This document shows positions 8,708-16,829 of a DNA stretch of 39,663 nucleotides, piece by piece. The translations under genes and the position numbers were made by a program. The first letter of the stretch is position 1; the number at the start of each line of letters is the position of its first letter. The notes under the pieces were generated by a model. The model saw nothing but the letters and a program-made list of their open reading frames with translations, was not told the DNA's origin and ran no database searches. Origin of the DNA: Actinomycetes bacterium (lineage in GTDB: Bacteria; Actinomycetota; Acidimicrobiia; Acidimicrobiales; JABEUL01); NCBI GenBank assembly GCA_021777355.1, contig JAJYDO010000006.1, forward strand, positions 1 through 39,663. The letters run 5' to 3'.

Positions 8708-9781
8708 CTAGAGAAGCCTGGTTAAATACTGTAGAACTAAGCTGGATGCACCAACTAATATCCATAGAGATGCCCCTAACGCCAAGGGTTTGATTCCTGC
8801 TTTTCTAATATCTTTAAACTTTGTGGATAATCCAATTCCTGCCAACGCCATGGTTATCATAACCTGTGCAAGTGTGGAAATATCCCTATGGAAGTTATGT
8901 GGTATCAATCCGACGGTATTTATTGTTACGGAAATCAAAAACCAAAGGATGAAGATCGGAAATATTCTCTTTATGTGATCAATAAAGGCAAGTTTTTCCT
9001 TAATTTCTGACTCAATTGTTCGTGCACGCCAGAGCCCTATGGCTAAGGTTATAGGTATTATCATCAATGTTCTGGTCAGTTTCACTACGACGCCATAAGA
9101 GCTGGCGCCATGGCCAAATATCGAAGTTGCAGCAACTACTGAAGATAAATCATTAACTGCAGTTCCCGCCCAAAGGCCGAACTGGCGCGGACCAAATGCC
9201 AATAGATGTCCAATTGTGGGAAAAGTTAGCACGGCTGCGACATTAAATGTAAATATTGTCGCAACCGCATAGGATACGTCAGCTTCCGACGCGGATATAA
9301 CTGCATCGGTTGCCGCAATTGCCGATGCTCCGCATATTCCTGTCCCTACCCCTATCAGAGTTCTCAAATCATTACTTACTGAAAGCCTCGATCCAACTAT
9401 CCTTGCACCCACAAGCGCTACGGTTAATGATCCGAGCATTACAGGAAGTGAAGATAGGCCGGTTGCAAGTACTTGAGTGAATGATAGCTCAAGGCCAAAG
9501 ATAACAATTGCGGATTGTAATATATATCGCCCTGCAAAATGAATTCCCGCTTGGAAGCTCCGGCGCGGTGTTTTAATAAGTGTAATGACTATTCCTCCGA
9601 CTATGGCAAATACGGGTGAACCAACGACGGGGATGAGATAGCCAAGAACAAGAGCAATAATGCTTAGCCCAAATACTAAAGATAACCCTGGGATCAGTAA
9701 GCCTATTCTGGAAAATAAGCTTTCGATATCTCTTGGATCCTTGGTTGAAGCAGGTAAAAGCTGATTGTGGCCATCGGTCAT
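8708..9781 (-). CDS. YeiH/UPF0324 family membrane transporter (putative sulfate exporter family)
   Basis: A 357-residue protein with about ten hydrophobic helices, belonging to the YeiH (conserved hypothetical 698) family. Family-typical pieces are GVGTGICGASAIAATD near residue 143 and FGLWAGTAVNDLSSVVAA near 201. Databases often label the family as putative sulfate exporters, but the substrate is poorly established. The gene diverges from a LysR-type regulator across 70 bases, the same arrangement as yeiH-yeiE in enteric bacteria, where YeiE responds to sulfite; a link to sulfur oxyanions is therefore reasonable inference. The start ATG at 9781 has no Shine-Dalgarno but has TAAACT exactly six bases upstream (9793-9788), with TTCAAA 17 bases further, which suggests a leaderless transcript. 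Confidence 0.85.
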   Translation of the reverse strand: MTDGHNQLLPASTKDPRDIESLFSRIGLLIPGLSLVFGLSIIALVLGYLIPVVGSPVFAIVGGIVITLIKTPRRSFQAGIHFAGRYILQSAIVIFGLELSFTQVLATGLSSLPVMLGSLTVALVGARIVGSRLSVSNDLRTLIGVGTGICGASAIAATDAVISASEADVSYAVATIFTFNVAAVLTFPTIGHLLAFGPRQFGLWAGTAVNDLSSVVAATSIFGHGASSYGVVVKLTRTLMIIPITLAIGLWRARTIESEIKEKLAFIDHIKRIFPIFILWFLISVTINTVGLIPHNFHRDISTLAQVMITMALAGIGLSTKFKDIRKAGIKPLALGASLWILVGASSLVLQYLTRLL

Positions 9782-9851
9782 GTTTTGAGTTTACGGATAT
9801 AAAAACCCCATTTGAAGTACGAAATATCTTTTAATCATATAAGCTGTCCTT
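9782..9851. promoter_or_regulatory. Divergent promoter region between the yeiH-like gene and its LysR regulator
   Basis: The 70 bases hold a candidate -10 for each gene, each six bases from a start codon: TAAACT (9793-9788, - strand) for the transporter and TAAGCT (9840-9845, + strand) for the regulator. Between them, ATTTGAAGTACGAAAT at 9810-9825 is an imperfect dyad with ATTT/AAAT ends and could be a LysR-type operator; this is weak and unproven. The close packing would let one bound regulator affect both promoters. Confidence 0.45.
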
Positions 9852-10778
9852 ATGCCCCTTTCAGATCCTTTACCAGATCTACAATCACTTGACCTGCTCA
9901 GAAGTGTTGCGAAGCTGGGCTCAATAAGGCAGGCAGCTAGTGCGCACAATATAAGTCAGCCCGCAGCAAGCATGCGACTTCGAAATCTGGAGAAAGTTTT
10001 GGGTTTGAAACTGATGGATCGATTAAAAGGCGGAGCGCAATTAACCGCTTCAGGTGAAGCAATTAGCCAGTGGAGCGAAGAAGTTATCGATTCAATGGAC
10101 CGGCTTTTAGCAGGCGCTAGTGCAATAAGTGTGACCGAAAAGCCAAAACTAACCATTGTTGCGTCCATGACAGTTGCAGAGTATCTGATTCCGACTTGGC
10201 TGGTGCAGCTAAAGATGCATATGCCAGATGCCGTAGTGCTTTTAAGGGTTGGGAACTCAGATTTCGTCAAAACTTCAATTGGCAAATCTAGTGGTGATAT
10301 TGGATTTGTGGAAGGAATATCCAAATTGGAAGGGTTTGATTCAAAGGTAATTCAAAAAGACGAACTTTCAGTTTTTATAGCTCCTAGTCACCCATGGGGA
10401 AAACGTAAGCGCAAGGTTTCTGCCCAAGAACTTGCAAGGACACCTTTAGTCATACGAGAAAAAGGTTCTGGCACTCGTGAGGTAATTGAAAATGCTTTGG
10501 GGGCAATGGGCCTTGGCATAACTTCAACAATTGAGATGGGATCTACTACATCTATAAAGAGTGCTGTATTGGAAGGAAATGTTCCTGGGATACTTAGCAA
10601 ACTGGCACTAAAAAATGAGATTGACGATGGATCGGCACTTCTGGTGCCGATTGAAGATTTAAATTTAGTACGAAACATTCGGGCAATTTGGCGACATAAT
10701 TCACCGCTGTCGCAGACGGCAAAATACTTTTTGCAAGAGATAGTTCCAACTTTACCAAGCGTGACAAAATCGCCGTGA
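9852..10778 (+). CDS. LysR-type transcriptional regulator
   Basis: A 308-residue LysR-family regulator. The N-terminal winged helix-turn-helix is clear (LRSVAKLGSIRQAASAHNIS then QPAASMRLRNLEKVLG, about residues 15-50). The remainder is a substrate-binding fold; VIREKGSGTREVIENAL near 200 resembles the effector domain of CysB/CbbR-like members and YeiE. The length is normal for the family. It diverges from the YeiH-like transporter gene and most likely controls it, responding to a small sulfur- or carbon-containing effector (inference). ATG at 9852 has no Shine-Dalgarno; TAAGCT lies exactly six bases before it, as for several other first genes in this window. Confidence 0.9.
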   Translation: MPLSDPLPDLQSLDLLRSVAKLGSIRQAASAHNISQPAASMRLRNLEKVLGLKLMDRLKGGAQLTASGEAISQWSEEVIDSMDRLLAGASAISVTEKPKLTIVASMTVAEYLIPTWLVQLKMHMPDAVVLLRVGNSDFVKTSIGKSSGDIGFVEGISKLEGFDSKVIQKDELSVFIAPSHPWGKRKRKVSAQELARTPLVIREKGSGTREVIENALGAMGLGITSTIEMGSTTSIKSAVLEGNVPGILSKLALKNEIDDGSALLVPIEDLNLVRNIRAIWRHNSPLSQTAKYFLQEIVPTLPSVTKSP

Positions 10779-10800
10779 ACTTGCGGGCCAAGGTGGAACG

Positions 10801-10835
10801 CAGTGCCCTCGTAGATATCTTTCAATACGGCACTG
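10801..10835. repeat. 7-bp inverted repeat after the LysR gene
   Basis: CAGTGCC at 10801-10807 is the exact inverse of GGCACTG at 10829-10835, with 21 bases between. No T-run follows on either strand, so it is not a typical rho-independent terminator. It lies between the LysR gene and the end of the leftward cobalamin arm. Confidence 0.4.
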
Positions 10836-10876
10836 GAACCTAGCGTGACTTAGAACTATAAAATAGGCCAACTTAT

Positions 10877-11029
10877 ATGAAAAGTGTTATCGTTGGAAAC
10901 CAAGTTGGAATATGGGATTTGCTTAAACTTGCCTCTGGAATCCTACTATTACTGTTACTGTTTTTCTCATTCGTGAATTTAGCTTGGTGTAAATGGGGGA
11001 GCGGCCACTCTGTGTTCATATCCGGGTAG
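10877..11029 (+). CDS. Candidate 50-residue membrane peptide, antisense to the end of cbiX
   Basis: ATG at 10877 to TAG at 11027-11029 encodes 50 residues: a polar N-terminus (MKSVIVGNQVGIWDLL), one strong hydrophobic helix with a run of six Leu, and a short polar tail. The last 51 bases are antisense to the 3' end of cbiX, so that part of its sequence is constrained by the other gene. A promoter-like TATAAAAT (10857-10864) lies just upstream; there is no clear ribosome site. No relative was recognised; it was compared in mind with the small cobalt-transporter subunit CbtB and lacks its His-rich C-terminus. It could be spurious. Confidence 0.25.
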   Translation: MKSVIVGNQVGIWDLLKLASGILLLLLLFFSFVNLAWCKWGSGHSVFISG

Positions 11030-11839
11030 TTGGGAGCGGTATATGCACATATCGCAGTTCATATGCGCAGAATCTGATCTGGCTTCGTCAAATCTCTCCC
11101 ACACGAGGTTGGCAATTTCAATATCTGGCCCAATCTCTTTGGCGAGAAACACAGGGATGCCTTCTCCTTTCGACCATGTCATTGCTTCGATGTAAATTCG
11201 ATCCAACAACACTCCTGTAAATAAGAAGTACGGAGCTACAATTACGCTTTTCATGCCGAGTTTCTTAATTTTCGCCAGAGCTTCATTGACTGATGGTCTA
11301 GCAAGAGAGATAAAAGCGGGTTCAATAATCTCGCCTAATTGACGAGAGTCAGTCATTAACCTGGCAACTTTATATAGATCTGCGTTGGCATCAGGATCGG
11401 TGGAGCCACGTCCGACTAAGACGACTCCGGTATCATTAGCTCCGGTGTTTCGAGAAGCCAACTTGATCCTGTTTTCAACCGAAGAAAGTACTTTCGGATG
11501 GATGCCGAGTGCGCGTCCGTATTTAAATGTAATTTTAGGATGCCTAAGCCTTGCCTGTCTCAGCGCTTCTGGCCCGTCATCTTTTTGATGGCCGGCTCCC
11601 AGCAATACCAGTGGAACAGCGATAATCTCTTTGACTTCCATTTGACACAGGTTGTCAAGCCCTTCATCAAGATTAGGAGAAGCAAACTCAATTAATCCGC
11701 CGACAGTTGGGATTTTTGGCCTTCCCTTAGCTATAAGCTCAACTGTATGCCAGTATTGATCCATTCCCGATGATGATCTCGTTCCGTGTCCAATTATAAA
11801 GAGTCCAGTATCTGAAAGAGGGTCATTAGAAGTTGTCAT
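10979..11839 (-). CDS. cbiX: CbiX (long form), sirohydrochlorin cobaltochelatase with an Fe-S motif
   Basis: A 286-residue chelatase that inserts Co2+ into sirohydrochlorin at the start of the cobalt-early (anaerobic) cobalamin route. It has the two-domain long form: the N-terminal half carries the metal-binding motif GHGTRSS (His18), while the C-terminal half has the matching position changed (LVGRGSTDPDAN). Near the C-terminus is MNCDMC, the MXCXXC motif that holds a [4Fe-4S] cluster in the Bacillus megaterium long CbiX, followed by the typical YRSQLPGYEHRV. The start is ATG at 11839, which overlaps the cbiC stop as ATGA; an upstream ATG at 11875 would run into cbiC. It is the last gene of the leftward arm. 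A second, CobN-type chelatase is encoded in the rightward arm. Confidence 0.93.
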   Translation of the reverse strand: MTTSNDPLSDTGLFIIGHGTRSSSGMDQYWHTVELIAKGRPKIPTVGGLIEFASPNLDEGLDNLCQMEVKEIIAVPLVLLGAGHQKDDGPEALRQARLRHPKITFKYGRALGIHPKVLSSVENRIKLASRNTGANDTGVVLVGRGSTDPDANADLYKVARLMTDSRQLGEIIEPAFISLARPSVNEALAKIKKLGMKSVIVAPYFLFTGVLLDRIYIEAMTWSKGEGIPVFLAKEIGPDIEIANLVWERFDEARSDSAHMNCDMCIYRSQLPGYEHRVAAPPFTPS

Positions 11840-12447
11840 TTTATGTCCCTTAATTTTAGTAATGCATTGAAACAAGCAGCTGCCACTGGAGATCCCCCTC
11901 TTTCGCCATTATTTGTGATGTAAGGGAAATTTTCATACTCCATAAGTCTGTCTTTGGATTCACTTGCCCCCACAAATCCAACAGGAAATCCAATCACAAG
12001 TCCGGGTTTAAAACCTTGGTCGATCAAGTCAAGGGTCTTGAATAGCGCAGTTGGAGCATTGCCTATCACGATTACGCAGCCATCTCCAAAAAGATTTATG
12101 CCATATTCAATTGCCTTGGCCGACCGAGTTGGAAAGCCATCAGGGCCTGCCTCTACTTTGTCTAGAAAGCATTCGGTATTATATTTAGTAATTCCAGCTC
12201 TAACCATTTGGCAGTCAGCAATCACGTGCGGCTTTTTTTGGAGCACCGATAGAGCACTTGTAATGGCATCTGGCGAAAAGGCTATTCCGTCTCGAAATGA
12301 AGTATCACCCGTAGCATGGATAATTCGGGCCACTACTGCTCTTTGGCCATCATCATAAATTGATAAGTCAACTCGACTTTCAATAATTTGATAACTCTCT
12401 TTTTCTATGGGATGAATTGTATCCAATCTAGTTGATCCTAGTTTCAA
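11836..12447 (-). CDS. cbiC: CbiC/CobH, (cobalt-)precorrin-8 methylmutase
   Basis: This enzyme moves the methyl group from C-11 to C-12 to give (hydrogeno)cobyrinate. The catalytic His lies in RIIHATGDTSF, and other family blocks are CQMVRAGI, IVIGNAPTAL and GFPVGFVGASESK near the C-terminus. The protein is about 203 residues from TTG at 12447, which gives an N-terminus (MKLGSTRLDTIHPIEKES) of usual length. The open frame also has ATG codons at 12486 and 12483, but starting there would overlap the conserved end of the ferredoxin gene by 59 bases and add residues with no family match. The overlap with the ferredoxin gene is 20 bases with the TTG start. The stop overlaps the cbiX start. Confidence 0.9.
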   Translation of the reverse strand: MKLGSTRLDTIHPIEKESYQIIESRVDLSIYDDGQRAVVARIIHATGDTSFRDGIAFSPDAITSALSVLQKKPHVIADCQMVRAGITKYNTECFLDKVEAGPDGFPTRSAKAIEYGINLFGDGCVIVIGNAPTALFKTLDLIDQGFKPGLVIGFPVGFVGASESKDRLMEYENFPYITNNGERGGSPVAAACFNALLKLRDIK

Positions 12448-12643
12448 AGATTGCCCCCGTCGGACAAAGATCAATGCAAGCATCACAAAATATGCAAGCA
12501 GAAGCTATCCACTCTAAAAATATGCGACCCTTGACTATTGCCCTTTTGGGACAAATAACTACGCAAGTCCCACAACCGCTGCAATCTGCTTTTACAATTT
12601 GTATTTTAGAAGTCGTTTGCAATCTCGAAGTATCAACCATCAT
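12428..12643 (-). CDS. 2[4Fe-4S] ferredoxin inside the cobalamin operon
   Basis: A 71-residue bacterial-type ferredoxin with two complete cluster motifs: CSGCGTCVVICP and CIFCDACIDLCP. It starts at ATG 12643, overlapping the cbiG-cobJ stop as ATGA, and ends inside the cbiC start region, so it is firmly part of the operon. Its role is not established. Candidates are electron supply to a corrin-ring reduction step (no CobK/CbiJ precorrin-6A reductase gene is seen in this window), Co(II) to Co(I) reduction ahead of the adenosyltransferase CobO, or redox support of the Fe-S form of CbiX. All three are inference from gene position. Confidence 0.9.
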   Translation of the reverse strand: MMVDTSRLQTTSKIQIVKADCSGCGTCVVICPKRAIVKGRIFLEWIASACIFCDACIDLCPTGAIFETRIN

Positions 12644-14358
12644 ATTTCATACCCACGTGGCGTAACCAATAAGTCTTTATAACCAGAAACTGAAAAAGTC
12701 TTAGAAGAACCAATTATCAAACAGGTTGTCATTGAGACTAGATCCTCATCAAGCTTGGCTAAAGTTGTTGAAAAAATAGTTTGATTTTCCCTGTAAGCAT
12801 CGGTTACCACCCCGACCAGTGAATTACTCCCTCTGATGTCTTTAGCAATTTCCATTGCCTTATGGAACTGGGATTTGCGCTCTTTGGACCTAGGGTTATA
12901 TAAAACAACTACCATGTCTGCATTCAATGCATGCCGCAAGCGGTTTTCTATTACTTCCCATGGAGTATGGAGATCCGAAAGGCTTATTATGGCATGGTCA
13001 TGACCCAAGGGAGCACCAAGGAGAGAAGCCGTTGTCAAAGCAGCTGTTATTCCTGGAATTACTTCGATATTTGGTTTATCAGATGATTGGTTGGCAATTT
13101 CTAAAACAAGAGAGGCCATTGCATATATTCCTGCATCCCCAGAGCAAACCAATGCAACTTCACGTCCTTCAGATGCGTGACTAAAGCACGATTCTACTCT
13201 TTCGAGTTCTTTTCCTATGGGCCATCTCTCAACTTGGTGAAAAGGAGTAATAAGGTCTTGTATTTGATCTATATAACCGCTGAATCCAACTATGATTTCA
13301 GATTGAATCACTGCTCTTTTAGCCCTGGGCGATCTGTCTAAGGCCCCACTTGGACCAAGTCCGACTAGTCTAATTGTGCCCTTAGGAAACAAAGCCTTAG
13401 CTATAGCTACCGTGACATTTTGAGATTTAACCTTTTCAACGACAAGTTTTCCCTTTATTCCAGATGACTTGAGCGCGCAAGCTTCTGCCACGCTCTTTGT
13501 TCCCACTGCATTTTCGACTATTTCACTGGGATTTGGGACAATCATTGCAATATCACTAAGCTCGTCAGGCTCATAAGCTGATACCGGTAAATTTAGCTCC
13601 CGGCTAAGTTTTACGACCGCCGGATGGTCTTTTCTAATTGAAATAGTTGAGATTAAGGCTAATGAGTGGATGGAGAGGTTGGCCTTTTGCAAAGTCGACT
13701 TCACTAATTCGGACACTTCAGAGTATTGAGCACCTTTGGAAGTACCTACTCCAAGGAATAAGTTGCGAGGTCGTAAATAGACTTGTCCAGGTTTGGGAAT
13801 CGGATCTAATTTGCTAGTCACTACTATCGTGCATTCAGTATTAGCTTGTTTACTTTCTCCACAGGCTTTTATTAGCTCAATTGGCAGTGTCCAAGAGTCT
13901 TCATAGTTGATATTGACAGGCTGGCCTTCTAGCATTGCTTTTGAGACTTTAGCGATATTGCCTTCTGCGTAGAGATTGGGAAGGATATCAAGACCGGGTA
14001 TTTCTGCGAGGTCAGTCGCCGTGGTGATTATAGGTGTTGCTCCAATTATTTGGCCGATTTCTATGGCCAGGTCATTTGCAGAAATTGGTTTGGAATGCCC
14101 GCCTAAAAGTGCAACCACGACTTTCCCGTCCTCACTAATACATACAACCGATGGGTCATTACACTTGTCACCAAGCAGAGGTGCAATCAATCTGACTGCT
14201 GCGCCTGTGGCTAAAAATAGGACTAGAGCGTCTCGCTTGTCCCACTGTTTGGCAACTGTGTCTTTGAGGGAATCAGCAATTGGATATACGACCTCATATG
14301 GAAGCAATTTAGCCAACTCCGTACCTTTTTTAGTCAAAGGAATCGAACAAATATTCAT
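12640..14358 (-). CDS. cbiGH: CbiG-CobJ(CbiH) fusion: cobalt-precorrin-5A hydrolase and precorrin-3B C17-methyltransferase
   Basis: A 572-residue fusion of two cobalamin enzymes. Residues about 1-320 are CbiG, which opens the ring-A lactone and releases acetaldehyde in the anaerobic route: LATGAAVRLIAPLL near 49, LLGGHSKPISANDLA near 83, and the CbiG C-terminal region around GVGTSKGAQ near 203. Residues about 328-572 are the SAM-dependent C17 methyltransferase CobJ/CbiH: IRLVGLGPSGALDRSPRAK, LVCSGDAGIYAMASLV, PGITAALTTASLLGAPLGHD and VLYNPRSKER. The two steps are not adjacent (C17 methylation comes before lactone opening with one step between), so fusion may help channel intermediates. A 73-base gap separates it from cobL, the largest gap in this arm, and holds a possible internal promoter. 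Confidence 0.94.
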   Translation of the reverse strand: MNICSIPLTKKGTELAKLLPYEVVYPIADSLKDTVAKQWDKRDALVLFLATGAAVRLIAPLLGDKCNDPSVVCISEDGKVVVALLGGHSKPISANDLAIEIGQIIGATPIITTATDLAEIPGLDILPNLYAEGNIAKVSKAMLEGQPVNINYEDSWTLPIELIKACGESKQANTECTIVVTSKLDPIPKPGQVYLRPRNLFLGVGTSKGAQYSEVSELVKSTLQKANLSIHSLALISTISIRKDHPAVVKLSRELNLPVSAYEPDELSDIAMIVPNPSEIVENAVGTKSVAEACALKSSGIKGKLVVEKVKSQNVTVAIAKALFPKGTIRLVGLGPSGALDRSPRAKRAVIQSEIIVGFSGYIDQIQDLITPFHQVERWPIGKELERVESCFSHASEGREVALVCSGDAGIYAMASLVLEIANQSSDKPNIEVIPGITAALTTASLLGAPLGHDHAIISLSDLHTPWEVIENRLRHALNADMVVVLYNPRSKERKSQFHKAMEIAKDIRGSNSLVGVVTDAYRENQTIFSTTLAKLDEDLVSMTTCLIIGSSKTFSVSGYKDLLVTPRGYEI

Positions 14359-14431
14359 GTGGCAGTTGTTTCAGAGATAGCCATTTGACTCAAATTCTAA
14401 CTGGTCTTGAGAGGTATAAATAACTTTGAGG
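14359..14431 (-). promoter_or_regulatory. Gap between cobL and cbiG-cobJ with a possible internal promoter and 9-codon ORF
   Basis: Read on the - strand, TAGAAT at 14399-14394 resembles a -10 element; the region 17 bases upstream is A+T rich without a good -35. Nine bases after it, ATG at 14384 opens a 9-codon frame (MAISETTAT) whose stop, 14357-14355, overlaps the cbiG-cobJ start codon. The main start has no clear Shine-Dalgarno, so coupling from this tiny frame is possible. Chance is a real alternative for so short an ORF. Confidence 0.3.
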
Positions 14432-15706
14432 CTATGTGTCTTTGCTTCCCCAGACAATAAAAACCGGATTATTGGCACTCAAATGCCAAGTGCCATTTTC
14501 AAGCACTTGTCCTCTCGACACATTTATCTCAACCATGTTGCCAACAATTTCGGCTGCCAATACGGCTCTTTCCAGGGCGGTAAAAGTAGCTACAATTACT
14601 CCGTTTTTATCCAATCGAGAATAAACCTGGTTAAACACCTCGACTCCGCCTCCTCCTACAAATGCCCAGTTGGGATCAGGCATTTTGCCTAAAGCTAATG
14701 GAGCTTCCCCATTAATCACAGTGACGCTCGCCTTATGTAGTTGAGAGTTTCGTTCAATTCTAGAAGCCGAGTCAAAGTCTTTCTCAATGGCAAAAACGCT
14801 AAGTGAAGGGGATAGCTTGGATACCTCAATTGCAATAGATCCACTTCCAGAACCTACGTCCCAAAAGACTCCCCGCTTTCCTAATTTAAGCTTCGACAAA
14901 ACCACGGCCCTTACTTCGCCTTTGGTAATCATCCCATTTCTATGCAAATATGAAGCCTCGTCCTTTCCGAAGTGGAGGGAGTCACTTTGTAATTCATTAG
15001 CCCATTTAGAGACTTTTTCCATGGAATCTGTATCCCTGTCTAGTGAAATGAGGATTGAAAGAGGCGGAAAATCTCTATTGGCAAGTTCCTCTAATGCAAC
15101 TTGTTCGACTCTCTCGGAAATATCGCCCAAGTTCGACAGCACGAAAAAAGATGTTTTTGAAAGCCTCTCTTTCTGTATTGGATTGGTTGATGATACCAGC
15201 AGATTTGCAATATCTGAAGGAGTTGCACCCGGCGAAGTTAATACCGCTACTTTTTTGTGAGAATAAATTGCCCTTATGCAATTCTCGATAGGACGGCCTA
15301 AGCTTGATACAACAACTGCATCATCCCAAGGAAGTGAAAGACGTGCAAATGCCAGTGAGATCGACGAAGGCGCCGGGAATACAGTGATCTTTCTTTTGTT
15401 GTTAGTGGATCTTATTTTCCGGAGTATGCCAAAAAAACCGGGATCACCAGAGGCTAGAACTACAACTTGTCCTGGACTTGTAGCAATTGCGTCAATGGCG
15501 GATTCAAAGCCGTCATCATAGTATTTCATTGCGATGCCTAGCGAAGCTATCCAGGGATCATCCAATATTCGTTTTGGCCCCACAACTAAGTCCGAAGTCT
15601 GGATCTTTTCTTTCAAATCCAGTGCGAGATTTTCCAACCTGGGAGAAGATAATCCAATTACAGTTATTTGATTATTATCTGACAGTGCAAAATTATCCTC
15701 GAGCAC
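14432..15706 (-). CDS. cobL: CobL (CbiE-CbiT fusion), precorrin-6B C5,15-methyltransferase (decarboxylating)
   Basis: A 424-residue bifunctional enzyme that adds methyl groups at C-5 and C-15 and removes the C-12 acetate carboxyl. Residues about 14-210 are the CbiE-type tetrapyrrole methylase (ITVIGLSSPRLENLALD, VVLASGDPGFFGILRKI, VFPAPSSISLAFARL). Residues about 250-424 are the CbiT-type class I methyltransferase with its SAM motif FWDVGSGSGSIAIEVSKL near 288 and the AFVGGGGVE segment near 350. The fusion order is that of CobL. It overlaps the cbiD stop by 14 bases. Confidence 0.94.
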   Translation of the reverse strand: MLEDNFALSDNNQITVIGLSSPRLENLALDLKEKIQTSDLVVGPKRILDDPWIASLGIAMKYYDDGFESAIDAIATSPGQVVVLASGDPGFFGILRKIRSTNNKRKITVFPAPSSISLAFARLSLPWDDAVVVSSLGRPIENCIRAIYSHKKVAVLTSPGATPSDIANLLVSSTNPIQKERLSKTSFFVLSNLGDISERVEQVALEELANRDFPPLSILISLDRDTDSMEKVSKWANELQSDSLHFGKDEASYLHRNGMITKGEVRAVVLSKLKLGKRGVFWDVGSGSGSIAIEVSKLSPSLSVFAIEKDFDSASRIERNSQLHKASVTVINGEAPLALGKMPDPNWAFVGGGGVEVFNQVYSRLDKNGVIVATFTALERAVLAAEIVGNMVEINVSRGQVLENGTWHLSANNPVFIVWGSKDT

Positions 15707-16829
15707 CAGTTATTACCTCTTCACCTTCGAAGTCAACCATAATTACATCTACCTCCATCTTGGAGCCGATAAAAGTTTCACATGCCGTTTTTGCACGTTT
15801 GCATAGCCATTGAAGAGGCTCCGTGAAGTTCTCTTCAATACAGGTTTGGGCAAAGTGTCGTGCAGTATTTGTCTGTGTTGCACTTTGGACGACAACTGTG
15901 GGCGCACCTGTTTGTTTTGCTGCTTCTAATAATAGGTTGGTATTGACATTTGTACGATGGAAATGAGTCATCATCACGCCGTCGGCCAGTTTTGATATTT
16001 TGCCAGCCATTGCTACAATGGTGACTTTGTTCATCGTTTTAGCAAGTGATCTTTTGAGGGCAATGCCGGTAAAATCACCTACTTCTACAAATTGAACTGC
16101 AGAGGCATCTTTAAATTTCGCCATGGCGGCTTTTTCACTCCTGTGACCTGTAACTAGGTACATCTCTTTGGCGCCCTGGGCATGTGCCACGTCTATCTGT
16201 TGGACTACTGATGCTCTGTAAGCGGCGGTTGAAAAAGGTTTCACGATTCCGGTGGTACCTAAAATTGAGATTCCCCCAACTATGCCGAGTCTCTCGTTGG
16301 TTGTTTTCTCGGCCATTTCAATTCCTCCTGGAACTGAAATGGTTATGACTAATGGTTTGTTGCAAACCGAAGAAACTTCTTCAAGAATCATTTTCTTAGG
16401 CACCTTTGTAATAGAAGGTTCACCAACCGGGATCCCAAGTCCCCCCAGTGTAACAACCCCTACGCCCTCACCCGGCATAATTACAGTTTTGCCGACCTTG
16501 CTAAGGCTTATGTGGACATTTATATGTGCTCCGTGCGTGCAGTCTGGGTCATCCCCGGCGTCTTTGATCACCATTGCAGATCCAAATTGTCCCTTTTCAA
16601 TTCGATCGTCAAAGTCTGGTTTTTCGACACTAAATGAAACAACCTGGGATGACGGGAGAGTAATGGCAATTGAGTTGGGTCTATTGCCATCTACAAGACA
16701 AATTGCGGCGGCCTTAGCGGCTGCTGCTGCGCAACTTCCGGTTGTCCAGCCTTTTCTTAAACCCTTTCGCCTTATGGCTACTTCTTCGCTCAGTTCAGGC
16801 TCATAGGGTGCCGGGCCGTCAGGACTCAT
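15693..16829 (-). CDS. cbiD: CbiD, cobalt-precorrin-5B C1-methyltransferase
   Basis: A 378-residue CbiD, the enzyme that methylates C-1 in the anaerobic pathway and the clearest sign that the cobalt-early route is used. The family signature GWTTGSCAAAAAKAA sits near residue 27, followed by CTHGAHINV near 97, GEGVGVVTLGGLGIPVGEPS near 118, and VTGHRSEK near 226. The N-terminal 16 residues are Pro/Glu rich and more variable. The start overlaps the end of cobM by 11 bases and its 3' end overlaps cobL by 14. The aerobic alternative, CobF, was not seen. Confidence 0.95.
   Translation of the reverse strand: MSPDGPAPYEPELSEEVAIRRKGLRKGWTTGSCAAAAAKAAAICLVDGNRPNSIAITLPSSQVVSFSVEKPDFDDRIEKGQFGSAMVIKDAGDDPDCTHGAHINVHISLSKVGKTVIMPGEGVGVVTLGGLGIPVGEPSITKVPKKMILEEVSSVCNKPLVITISVPGGIEMAEKTTNERLGIVGGISILGTTGIVKPFSTAAYRASVVQQIDVAHAQGAKEMYLVTGHRSEKAAMAKFKDASAVQFVEVGDFTGIALKRSLAKTMNKVTIVAMAGKISKLADGVMMTHFHRTNVNTNLLLEAAKQTGAPTVVVQSATQTNTARHFAQTCIEENFTEPLQWLCKRAKTACETFIGSKMEVDVIMVDFEGEEVITGARG

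Noticed and set aside
11954-16806. Long + strand frames of 130-190 codons within the leftward cobalamin genes
   Set aside because: They are antisense shadows of well-supported genes (cbiC, cbiG-cobJ, cobL, cbiD), with no domain and poor composition.
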